Below, piece after piece: positions 7,584 to 15,446 of a stretch of 64,000 nt of DNA. A program made the position numbers and the translations under genes. Source of the DNA: Sphingomonas hengshuiensis (GTDB lineage Bacteria > Pseudomonadota > Alphaproteobacteria > Sphingomonadales > Sphingomonadaceae); assembly GCF_000935025.1 (NCBI RefSeq), contig NZ_CP010836.1, positions 310,001 through 374,000 on the forward strand, in the 5' to 3' direction. Position 1 is the first letter of the stretch. Every line of letters begins with the position of its first letter. The notes beneath the pieces are model-generated. The model searched no databases, was not told where the DNA came from, and saw only the letters and a list, made by a program, of their open reading frames with translations.

Positions 7584-7600
7584 TCGCGCCTGCGGCGCGA
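7584..7600. terminator. Short perfect hairpin after the MNT-HEPN gene
   Basis: TCGCGCC (7584-7590), loop TGC, GGCGCGA (7594-7600), about 30 bases after the MNT-HEPN stop. It could stop transcription, although no U-tract follows directly. The rest of 7552-7802 has nothing I recognise. Confidence 0.35.
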
Positions 7601-7802
7601 CCGCGCTCTATGCCGCTGCGCGGCACCGAGCCCCTTTAGGGTCTCTGCCGCCAGAGGCGGTAACGATCGCGAACGCGAGAGTTCAGTTAGTCAGCTTTGT
7701 GCCCCAACTGTTGTCGTTCAGCGCCTCTATCCCTGTCCCCAATACCCGCCGTTCCCGCAACCCGCCGTCGCACGCGCACGAAGGTCCGGAGCTGGGAGAT
7801 TG

Positions 7803-9321
7803 TGTTGAAAAAGGCGGTGTCTGTCGCCGGTCGGCGTGATGGCTGAGCGACGCTGACGAGTTGCCTCGTCGCTCACCGCGCTCCTGCCATGGCCGGCATC
7901 GGGATGAGCTTGGCGAGCTTGCGGAGGTTCTGGGCGGTGGCGGCGAGGAGGAATTCGTCCTTCGCTCCGTTGGGCCCTCGCAGCCGCAAGCGCCGCAGAT
8001 TCAGGATGCGCTTGAGATGCGCGAACAGCATCTCGACTTTCTTTCGCTGTCGTCGGGATGCGACATAGGCGTCGGTGGTGGCGATATCGCGCGCCATGTC
8101 GCGGGCGCCCTCGTGGATCGAGCGCAGGATCTTGCGGGCGGGCGCGTTGGGGCAGCAACGCGGCTTGAGGGCGCAGGCGTCGCAATCGAGCTTGCTGGCG
8201 CGGTACCGGGTCATCCCCTCCGCATCGACGAAGGGAAGCGCTTCCCGGTAGTGCTTCCGGCGCTGCCGCAGGCGCTTGCCAGCGGGGCAGACATAGCTGT
8301 CGTCGTCATGGTCGAAGACGAAGTCGGCGCGCTCGAAGCTGCCGTCGCGCCGGGCCGACTTGTCGAACACCGGGATGTGCGGCTCGATGCCGCGTTCCTC
8401 CACCAGCCAGGACAGGTTCCTGGCATCGCCATATCCGGTATCCGCCGCAAGCCGCTCGGGCCACAGCCCGAACCGGGTGTGCGCACGCTCGATCATCCGG
8501 CGCTGGGCGGTGACCTCGGCCTGGCGGATGGCGGTGGTCGCCTCGACATCGACGATCACGGCATGGTCGAGGTCGATCAGATAGTTGGTCGAATAGGCGA
8601 AGAAGGCGCGGTCGCGCGACGCCGCCGTCCACCGCGCCGCCGGATCGGCCACCGCCAGCTGCTTGGGCGGCACCGGCGTCGCGCCTCCGAACGCGGCATC
8701 GTCGAGCACGGCCAGATATTCCCGCACCGCATGGCTGGCGCTAGCCGGCGGAAGCTGACCGGCATGATCGACGACATGCTGCCGGCTGGCATCGGCCCGG
8801 ATCAGGCTGGCATCGACTGCGAAGCCTTCGCCGCCCACCAGCTTCTCGGCAATGCAGCGCGCCACCGTCGTTTCGAACAGCCGGCGGAGCAGGTCGCTGT
8901 CGCGGAACCTGCCGTGCCGGTTCTTCGAGAAGGTCGAATGGTTGGGCACGTCGCCTTCCAGCCCGAGCCGGCAGAACCAGCGATAGGCCAGATTCACATG
9001 CACTTCCTCGCACAGCCGGCGCTCGGAGCGGATGCCCATGCAATAGCCGATGATCAGCATCCGCAGCATCAACTCGGGATCAATCGAGGGGCGTCCCGTC
9101 TCGCTGTAGAAGGGGCGCAGCTGTTCGCGTAGGTCCGACAGGTCGACGAAGCGGTCGATCGAGCGCAGCAGGTGGTCCGCCGGCACGTGCCGTTCCAGGT
9201 TGAAGCTGTAGAACAGCGACTCCTGCGACACGGTTCGCTCGCCCATCATCCGCATGTCTCCCAACGACCGGTAGGAGTGAATCAGACCGTCACCGCGACT
9301 TCAAGAGCGGGTTTTTCAACA
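7803..9321 (-). mobile_element. IS1182-family insertion sequence
   Basis: A full-length transposase gene is bounded by inverted ends: TGTTGAAAAAGGCGG at 7803 and its counterpart TGTTGAAAAACCCGC read leftward from 9321. The ends agree over the first ten bases and partly beyond. Length 1519 bp suits the family. I see no target duplication. Its right end abuts the IS110-type element. Confidence 0.7.
7873..9264 (-). CDS. IS1182-family transposase
   Basis: 463 residues. The N-terminal part (SIDRFVDLSDLREQLRPFY, then GRPSIDPELMLRMLIIGYCM) is the DUF772-like domain of IS5/IS1182 transposases. The catalytic RNase-H-like core supplies DDE residues in FAVDASLIRADAS and LAADTGYGDARN, with the Glu in RRQRKKVEMLFAHLKRIL. 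A Cys-rich stretch (SKLDCDACALKPRCC) before the last helix is characteristic of IS1182 proteins. No frameshift is seen, so the enzyme may be active. The exact start is uncertain: there are several Met codons within the first seven residues. Confidence 0.9.
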   Translation of the reverse strand: MGDMRMMGERTVSQESLFYSFNLERHVPADHLLRSIDRFVDLSDLREQLRPFYSETGRPSIDPELMLRMLIIGYCMGIRSERRLCEEVHVNLAYRWFCRLGLEGDVPNHSTFSKNRHGRFRDSDLLRRLFETTVARCIAEKLVGGEGFAVDASLIRADASRQHVVDHAGQLPPASASHAVREYLAVLDDAAFGGATPVPPKQLAVADPAARWTAASRDRAFFAYSTNYLIDLDHAVIVDVEATTAIRQAEVTAQRRMIERAHTRFGLWPERLAADTGYGDARNLSWLVEERGIEPHIPVFDKSARRDGSFERADFVFDHDDDSYVCPAGKRLRQRRKHYREALPFVDAEGMTRYRASKLDCDACALKPRCCPNAPARKILRSIHEGARDMARDIATTDAYVASRRQRKKVEMLFAHLKRILNLRRLRLRGPNGAKDEFLLAATAQNLRKLAKLIPMPAMAGAR

Positions 9322-9393
9322 TTAGGTAATGGTCTGGCTGCTCTTCGATGGAGACCGATAGGATCGGCTCCGATGTAGAAGAGGAGAACGACC

Positions 9394-10407
9394 ATGGATT
9401 ACTATGCTGGCCTGGACGTGTCGCTGGAGAAGACGCACATCTGCGTCCTTGATCGTGACGGCACGGTGATACACGAGGTGACGGCGTCGTCATCAGCGGA
9501 GGCGATCTCGGCGGCCCTGGCCAAGGCCCCGGCGTGTACGCGTGTGGTGTTCGAGACGGGCCGCATGGCACCGATGCTCTACCATGGCTTGGCCGAACTG
9601 GGCGTGCCGGTTGTCTGCGTCGAGAGCCGGCAGGCATATCAGGCGCTGAAGACGCTGGCGACACACAAGACTGACCGCAATGATGCGCGTGGGCTGGCTC
9701 AGTTGGCGAGGACGGGCTTCTTTAAGCCCGTGCACGTGAAGTCGCTACCGGCACATGCGGTGCGCGCGCTGATCATCGCGCGCAAGAAGCTGGTCGGCCA
9801 GCGCGTCACGCTCGAGAACCAGATCCGTGGCCTCGCGGTCGTGTTCGGCGTCCGGTTGCCGCGTGGCCTCAGCCCCGCGTTCGTAGACCAGGTGATCGCC
9901 ATGAGCGAAGGCATTGCGGGCCTGTCAGGCGCCATGCGAGGGCTCGTGGCGGCACGCCATGCCGTACTCGGCGCGATCGCGGCCATCGACGCCGACATGA
10001 AGAAGCTGGTTCGCGCGTCCGATGCGTGCCGCCGGCTGATGACCATCCCTGGCGTTGGGCAACTGACCGCGCTGGCGTTCACCGCCGCCATCGACGATCC
10101 GGGCCGCTTCCGCCGCTCGCGTGATCTCGGTGCCTATCTCGGACTGGTGCCGCGGCGCTACCAGTCGGGCGAGATCGACTATGTCGGCGGGATCTCCAAA
10201 GTTGGCGACCGACGCGTTCGAACCCTGCTCTATGAGTCGGCCAACGTCATGCTCACCCGCTACAAGGGCGATCTGAAGCTGAAGGACTGGGCGCTCGCCA
10301 TCGCCAGGCGCTCGACCATGCGCAAGGCGCGGATCGCGCTCGCCCGACGCCTCGCCATCATCATGCACTCCATGCTCCGACACGGCACCGACTTCCGACC
10401 GGCCTAA
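9394..10407 (+). CDS. IS110-family recombinase (transposase)
   Basis: 337 residues, start supported by GAGGAG. The N-terminal DEDD RuvC-like domain begins MDYYAGLDVSLEKTHICVLD with further acidic residues around VVFETGR and HKTDRNDARGLAQLA. The C-terminal Transposase_20 domain carries RLMTIPGVGQLTALAFTAAI, then DLGAYLGLVPRRYQSGE and the serine-containing ISKVGDRRVRTLLYESA. IS110 enzymes are RNA-guided recombinases that use a bridge RNA to pair donor and target. Intact; differs from the copy at 29363 by one residue (Val/Met in the GL-AARH motif). Confidence 0.95.
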   Translation: MDYYAGLDVSLEKTHICVLDRDGTVIHEVTASSSAEAISAALAKAPACTRVVFETGRMAPMLYHGLAELGVPVVCVESRQAYQALKTLATHKTDRNDARGLAQLARTGFFKPVHVKSLPAHAVRALIIARKKLVGQRVTLENQIRGLAVVFGVRLPRGLSPAFVDQVIAMSEGIAGLSGAMRGLVAARHAVLGAIAAIDADMKKLVRASDACRRLMTIPGVGQLTALAFTAAIDDPGRFRRSRDLGAYLGLVPRRYQSGEIDYVGGISKVGDRRVRTLLYESANVMLTRYKGDLKLKDWALAIARRSTMRKARIALARRLAIIMHSMLRHGTDFRPA

Positions 10408-10628
10408 TCTCCGCCGACCAAGAGACAGGAGGCCGCACCGAGCTCCCGAGCGGGAGCAACGCCCGAGGGAGGGAGCAAATGATGGCGCCGATTCTGTAGC
10501 ATGCGGCCGACCCGTCGACCGACTGCGCTTTCAACCAAGCCACGTTGCACCCAGCTGACCCCATCAAGTGCCGATATCGAGCACGCAGAGAACGCAGGCA
10601 CCCAAAGGCACCCAATCCGCTCAGGACC
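10408..10628 (+). ncRNA. Candidate bridge RNA region of the IS1111-type element (copy 1)
   Basis: In IS1111-type elements the bridge RNA is encoded in the right end, downstream of the recombinase gene. This 221-base non-coding segment, kept identical in both copies as far as I can see, fits. It contains a hairpin GCTCCC-GAGC-GGGAGC at 10442-10457 and a near-direct repeat (GGCACCCAA twice) near 10600. TTTCAAC at 10529-10535 matches the TTTCAAC next to the insertion site. RNA limits and loops are not resolved. Confidence 0.45.
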
Positions 10629-10856
10629 GAGCAGCCAGACCTTGCCCTATTAGAGAACACAATTGGGACGTAGCCGTCGTTCGCGATCGCAACTGACAGC
10701 GTCTGGTTTCGGATAAACTGGACGATTGGTTGACGGAAAAAGGTTCGCCGCGGAAGCAGGTCTGGTTGCTAAAAGACCGGCAGATTTCGGGTCGCAAATA
10801 TCAGAAAACTGTCCTCTCAAGTAGGAAAGGGACAACGCCAAAAACTGCCATGAGCA

Positions 10857-11438
10857 ATGAACAGTGCAGCCGGCTGTCCACGCAACGATACTGTCACATC
10901 CGGCTCATATGCATCCCCCGCGATGGCCGCCACAATGCCCCTTTTGCGCGAACAGCGCGCCGAACTGCTGCACTATGTCGGCCGGCAGGTTCGCGATTCA
11001 GCATTAAGCGAGGATATCGTCCAGGAAGCCTATCTGCGACTGCTGAGCTTCGAGGCGAAGGCGGACAATGTCGTCACGAACATTCCTGCCCTGTTAAAGC
11101 GCATTTCGATCAACCTTGTTCGCGATCATTTTCGACGGGAAGGCCGAGCGTCAACGGTTGAGCTGTCTGAAGCGATGCCCTGCCCGAACTCCGCAATCGA
11201 CTTACAGTTGGAGCGCAAGGAACTCGTCGATCAGGTGTTCGCGATCCTCAAGGAGATGCCAAAACTGCGCCGCGAGGTCTTCATTCGCCGCCGGGTGCAT
11301 GGAGAAACAGCCGGGGAGGTCGGCGAAGCACTTGGCCTGTCTCCCAGCGCCGTTAGCAACCATGTCGCACGAGCGGTGCTGGATCTCGATGCGGCGATCG
11401 AGAAGATCGAAAAGCGTGGCGGCTATCACGGAGCCTGA
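10857..11438 (+). CDS. ECF RNA polymerase sigma factor, FecI-like
   Basis: 193 residues from ATG 10857; ATG 10923 is an alternative closer to the conserved region. Region 2 is LREQRAELLHYVGRQVRDSALSEDIVQEAYLRLL, with the conserved D-x-x-Q-E-x-Y/F. Region 4 is ILKEMPKLRREVFIRRRVHGETAGEVGEALGLSPSAVSNHVARAVLDL. Such factors direct polymerase to TonB receptor promoters when a receptor-FecR signal arrives. The fecR-like gene overlaps its 3' end by 23 bp, and two TonB receptor genes follow on the same strand. It is the first gene right of the IS110 copy, so its native upstream region may have been displaced. Confidence 0.9.
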   Translation: MNSAAGCPRNDTVTSGSYASPAMAATMPLLREQRAELLHYVGRQVRDSALSEDIVQEAYLRLLSFEAKADNVVTNIPALLKRISINLVRDHFRREGRASTVELSEAMPCPNSAIDLQLERKELVDQVFAILKEMPKLRREVFIRRRVHGETAGEVGEALGLSPSAVSNHVARAVLDLDAAIEKIEKRGGYHGA

Positions 11439-12354
11439 TCCCATCAAATGGGAAGCTGCGCAGTGGGTCGAGCGTCACATGGACAATGCCCCGTTCGACG
11501 AGGCAGGCTTCCGCAGCTGGCTGTCCGGCAATCCGCGTTGCCAGCCCATTTTCGAAACGATGTGGCAGCGCGTGATGGGACCAGACATGGACTACGCACT
11601 GTGCGATTATGGCCGCCGCAAAAGCATGGCCCGCAAAAGACTGGCGAGCGCCGCAGTCGTCGCGCTGCTTTCGCTCGTCAGTTATCAGTCACTGCCGTCG
11701 ATTGAGCTGCAACTCGCCACGCCACAGACATTCGAGGTTGCGGACGGCGCCGTTCGTTCGATCACGCTGCCAGATGGCAGCCGGTTAACCCTAGGGGGCG
11801 GGGCCAAGGTCAATGTTCGCTTTACGCGCAGCGATAGGGTCGTCGATTTTTCACAAGGTGCCGTCTTCGCCGATGTTGCGCATGATTCTGATCGTCCCTT
11901 CCGCATTCGGACCAATGGCGCTGACATCGTCGATATCGGAACCAGCTTCGAGGTGCTCAGCAAGCCATCGGAAGTGCGTGTCACGGTCACGGAGGGCGAG
12001 GTCGAACTTAAGCATCAGGGATGGTTCGGTACACCGGTCAACCTGAAGGCAAGCCAAGCAGCCACACTAAGCGGCTCGAGCGTCAGCCGGATGAAAAATG
12101 TCAATCTGAGCGATGTGGCGCGTTGGCGTGATGACTGGGTCGAATACAGAGGCACTCCGTTGCGACAGGTGATTGATGATCTCCAGAGTTTGTCGCCGCT
12201 GCCAATCGAGATTGAGGGCGACAGGCTAGCAAATCAGCCAGTGAGTGGCCGTATCAAGCTCTCCAGGCCATCGGAACAGTTAGACAACCTGGCTGTGATC
12301 CAGTCCTTCCGAATCGACAGGACAAGCCATGCCCTGATCCTGAGGGAAGAATAG
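11416..12354 (+). CDS. FecR-family anti-sigma/signal-transducing regulator
   Basis: 312 residues if GTG 11416 is the start, overlapping the sigma gene by 23 bp, which suggests translational coupling. Residues 1-55 are the cytoplasmic DUF4880/anti-sigma part (EAAQWVERHMDNAPFDEAGFRSWL). One membrane segment follows (LASAAVVALLSLVSYQSL). The periplasmic FecR domain is clear: SITLPDGSRLTLGGGAKVNV, VDFSQGAVFADVAHDSDRPF, ADIVDIGTSFEV. The C-terminal part (VEYRGTPLRQVIDDLQSLS) resembles the STN-interacting region. It should pass the signal of the next gene's STN domain to the sigma factor. Confidence 0.9.
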   Translation: MAAITEPDPIKWEAAQWVERHMDNAPFDEAGFRSWLSGNPRCQPIFETMWQRVMGPDMDYALCDYGRRKSMARKRLASAAVVALLSLVSYQSLPSIELQLATPQTFEVADGAVRSITLPDGSRLTLGGGAKVNVRFTRSDRVVDFSQGAVFADVAHDSDRPFRIRTNGADIVDIGTSFEVLSKPSEVRVTVTEGEVELKHQGWFGTPVNLKASQAATLSGSSVSRMKNVNLSDVARWRDDWVEYRGTPLRQVIDDLQSLSPLPIEIEGDRLANQPVSGRIKLSRPSEQLDNLAVIQSFRIDRTSHALILREE

Positions 12355-12402
12355 GGTCGCGGCATGCGAGACCCATGTCATTAAAATGCAACAAAAAACT
12401 TT

Positions 12403-15237
12403 GTGAAACTTGTCCTCTCGCAGCGTCTTAGGTCTGAAGAGTTTCAGCCTTGGCGCCGGGGGGTTCGGGTGTACGCATACTACCGCTCGCTCCGCGCGAG
12501 CATCGATACGTCCATTATCATAGCGGCATGCGCCGCTTCGCCGACTGTTGCCCAAACTCGGATCAGCCTGCCCGAGTCGAGCTTGGAAGAAGCATTTAAC
12601 GGGCTCTCTCGGCTGACGGGCATACAGATACTGGTCAATCAGAAGTTGGTGCGCGGAAAGGGGGCTCGCGCTGTGAAGGGCGCGAGTTCTCCCGATGCAG
12701 CGCTGGCTGAAATGTTGCGCGGTTCCGGTCTGACATTCGATAGGCGCGGTCGGACATATCTGATAATCCGGGCACCTGGGAATGATCGACCGCAAGCGCA
12801 GCGTCCTCGGCCGGAGGTGAAGAAGTCGGTCGCCAGTCGACCTTCGGGCGGTCGAGATGGGCTCAATCTGGACACGATAATCGTGACAGGGACGGCGCAA
12901 GGGCAACGTCAGTTCCAAGCATCTTATGCAGTAACCGCGCTCTCTGAACATGACATCCAGCGCATTGGAGCGACGAGCACGGCGGACATGCTGGGTAAAG
13001 TGCCCGGCATCTATGCCGAAGCGAACTCCGGCGAGGCGCAGAATGTGTGGCGCATTCGCGGCTTGCCCGACTCTGGATATTTCACGGAGTATCAGGAGGA
13101 CGCCGCTCCGATTCTGGCCCAGAACAGCATCGGGAACGGCAAGGCCGACGTGCTGAGCCGCATCGACATCATGACATCCGGTTTTGAAATCGTTCGCGGC
13201 GGATCGACTCCTGTTTTTGCCGACCAGGCAATCGCCATCATGAACAATGTCAGCCGCCGCGGCACCTCGACCGCAGAGGGTGCCGTGCGCCTGACTGGCG
13301 CTTCCATCGGCCTAGCGCGAGCGGATGCATATTATGCCGGACCGCTGGATCAGCATACCGCGATCGCGCTTGGCGGTTTCTATCGCGTCAGTGAGGGCTA
13401 TCGCGACAACGGTTATCTGGGAGACAGGGGTGGCCAATTTCGCATGAATCTGACGCGCAGGTTTAGTGGTGGAGACCTAAACCTGTTCGTCCGAGTTCTT
13501 GACGATCGGAACGCGTTCTACCTGCCTATCCCCTTGGCTAATCCATACGATCCTGATGAGAGCCTTGCCGATGTTCTCGATCCCTCGAGGGGGACGCTCA
13601 ATACGCCAGCGCTGCGCAACTCCCTCATTCTGTATCCATCTGCGGATGGCACCACCAATGCGGTGACGCGCGATCTCAGTGATGGCCGCCATATCAGAAC
13701 TCAGACCGTCGGCCTCGATTTCCACCGAGATTTCGACAGCGGTTGGGCCCTCACCAACCGGCTGCGCTGGGCGCATGTCGATATGAGTTTCGATGCCCTC
13801 TATTCGGAGGGCAATCCGATCAGGGCCGAAGAGTTCTCCAATCGCTATATAGCGGCCGCCAGCGCAGCCTTTGGGCCCTACACATCTCTGGATTTCGCCC
13901 TTGCGGGCACAGGCGGAGCGACCCACTTCGATCCATCGCAGACTCATGGTCTCGTGCTGACTGGCAGCCTTCTATCGTACGTCACGACGGCTTCGTCGAT
14001 CCTGAATGACATACGCGCCACCCGGAAATTCAACACCGGCTGGGGCGTGCATAATCTCACGATCGGTGCCGCAGCATCTCACTTCACGCATAGTTTCGAC
14101 CGCTTCCGGCAGCGCTACCTGCTTGAGATGGCAAGCAATCCGCAGTTGCTCGATCTCGTCGCACGCGCTGCAGACGGAAGCGTGGTGGGCTACGTGACCG
14201 ACAACGGCGTCCTAGCTTATGGTACCGGGCGTCAACTCGATGATGCCATGGCGAGCCACATGGCCTTTTATCTCAATGATGAGTGGCAAGTGGCCAATCG
14301 GGTCCGCTTGGATGGCGGCCTTCGTTGGCAATATCTGAATGTTAAGGGCGGACGGTTTGGCCAGTCGACTTACAATCTGGGTAATCCTGCCACACTCGCT
14401 GACGACAATGTGCAGGGCCTGACCGAACAATATATTCCAGTCTTAACAAGCCGGCGATTTTTCGCCTGGACGGCTGGCGCCAATCTGGAATTTTCCACGA
14501 AATTGGCCGCTTATGTGCGCTATGCGAGATCATACAACGCGCCGGATGCCAGCGCCGTGGTCAACGCTGAAGCGATCAGGCTGACAACCGTCGATCAGTA
14601 TGAACTTGGCCTCAAGCTGAACACGCGCCGATTGCAGCTCTTCGCAACCGCATTTTTCGCCAGGTACGCACCGTTCACAGCGGTGGGTGACGGTATCGAT
14701 CCCATCACAGGCATGGTTGTTCAACACAATTACTCAGGCGATGCCTTGGTCCCAGGCGTTGAAGTGGCCGCATCCTTTCGCCCTCAGCGCTGGCTGCGCA
14801 TCGAAGCCACGGCCAACTATAACGATGTGAAAGTTGAAAACCTTTCTGATGATCGTGGCGGTCAAGCAGTGGACGTGAACGGGAACATGCCGTCCCGTCA
14901 GCCAAAATGGTATGGCAATATTTCGCCGACTATCAGCCTCGATCAGGGGCAGACCAGCTTCGATCTCTACGGCCGATACAATTTCGTCGGCAGTAGATGG
15001 ACCGACGTGATGAATAACACTCTGTTGCCTGCCTATCAGAATTTCGATGTTGGTCTGAACCTTCGGCAAGGTAACTGGGATCTCCGAATCACCGGGCGGA
15101 ATATTACCAACACCTTTGGCCTGAATGAGGGCAACCCTCGCACCGATCAATTGACCGGCCAAGGCACGCCAACGCCAATCTACGGCCGGCCAATATTCGC
15201 CAGAACATTCGAGTCAGCGATCACCTATAGATTCTAA
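12403..15237 (+). CDS. TonB-dependent receptor with STN signalling domain (FecA-like transducer)
   Basis: 944 residues from GTG 12403; GTG 12469 (after GGGGGG) is a good alternative that places the signal peptide (SIIIAACAASPTVAQ) nearer the N-terminus. An STN domain follows (ISLPESSLEEAFNGLSRLTGIQILVNQKLV), which contacts FecR. The plug starts near IIVTGTAQGQRQF with LGKVPGIYAEANSGEAQNVWRIRGLP. The barrel ends with FARTFESAITYRF, the aromatic C-terminus of outer-membrane proteins. With the upstream sigma/FecR pair it forms a cell-surface signalling system. The ligand is unknown; the P1-nuclease-like gene downstream may be a clue. Confidence 0.93.
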   Translation: MKLVLSQRLRSEEFQPWRRGVRVYAYYRSLRASIDTSIIIAACAASPTVAQTRISLPESSLEEAFNGLSRLTGIQILVNQKLVRGKGARAVKGASSPDAALAEMLRGSGLTFDRRGRTYLIIRAPGNDRPQAQRPRPEVKKSVASRPSGGRDGLNLDTIIVTGTAQGQRQFQASYAVTALSEHDIQRIGATSTADMLGKVPGIYAEANSGEAQNVWRIRGLPDSGYFTEYQEDAAPILAQNSIGNGKADVLSRIDIMTSGFEIVRGGSTPVFADQAIAIMNNVSRRGTSTAEGAVRLTGASIGLARADAYYAGPLDQHTAIALGGFYRVSEGYRDNGYLGDRGGQFRMNLTRRFSGGDLNLFVRVLDDRNAFYLPIPLANPYDPDESLADVLDPSRGTLNTPALRNSLILYPSADGTTNAVTRDLSDGRHIRTQTVGLDFHRDFDSGWALTNRLRWAHVDMSFDALYSEGNPIRAEEFSNRYIAAASAAFGPYTSLDFALAGTGGATHFDPSQTHGLVLTGSLLSYVTTASSILNDIRATRKFNTGWGVHNLTIGAAASHFTHSFDRFRQRYLLEMASNPQLLDLVARAADGSVVGYVTDNGVLAYGTGRQLDDAMASHMAFYLNDEWQVANRVRLDGGLRWQYLNVKGGRFGQSTYNLGNPATLADDNVQGLTEQYIPVLTSRRFFAWTAGANLEFSTKLAAYVRYARSYNAPDASAVVNAEAIRLTTVDQYELGLKLNTRRLQLFATAFFARYAPFTAVGDGIDPITGMVVQHNYSGDALVPGVEVAASFRPQRWLRIEATANYNDVKVENLSDDRGGQAVDVNGNMPSRQPKWYGNISPTISLDQGQTSFDLYGRYNFVGSRWTDVMNNTLLPAYQNFDVGLNLRQGNWDLRITGRNITNTFGLNEGNPRTDQLTGQGTPTPIYGRPIFARTFESAITYRF

Positions 15238-15249
15238 CAACGGATAATT

Positions 15250-15359
15250 ACCATGATATCATTTTTCATATTTAGCGAGATCATGGTGAGGTAGATCGCC
15301 CGCTAAATAAATAACGAATTCCGTAATTACCTCAACACCCCCTGCCGGGGTGACCGGCA
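15250..15359 (+). terminator. Inverted repeats between the two TonB receptor genes
   Basis: Two structures lie in this AT-richer gap: ACCATGAT (15250-15257) with ATCATGGT (15280-15287), and the hairpin TGCCGG-GGTGA-CCGGCA (15343-15359) followed by CCGCTTTGCC. The first could end transcription of the FecI/FecR/receptor operon and the second could attenuate transcription into the next receptor. Assignment is by structure only. Confidence 0.35.
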
Positions 15360-15446
15360 CCGCTTTGCCTGAGCAAATTCACTTTCAATAGAAAATATCA
15401 TTCCGCTGCGCGGAGAGGATTCATTTCAAACATTTTCGAGGTTATC

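Larger units (their letters stand above)
9312..10663 (+). mobile_element. IS110 family element, IS1111-type (copy 1)
   Basis: Comparison with the inverted copy at 29107-30458 gives 1352 bp of shared sequence with only about six base differences noticed. It has a recombinase gene, a ~65-bp left and ~250-bp right non-coding end, and 13-bp subterminal inverted repeats GGTCTGGCTGCTC (9331-9343) and its complement (10629-10641). Subterminal repeats and a long non-coding region 3' of the gene mark the IS1111 subgroup. The shared left end begins in the TTTTTCAACA that also ends the IS1182 element, so the exact boundary is ambiguous. Confidence 0.8.

Noticed and set aside
7861..9132. A 423-codon plus-strand frame
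   Set aside because: Shadow of the IS1182 transposase on the other strand.
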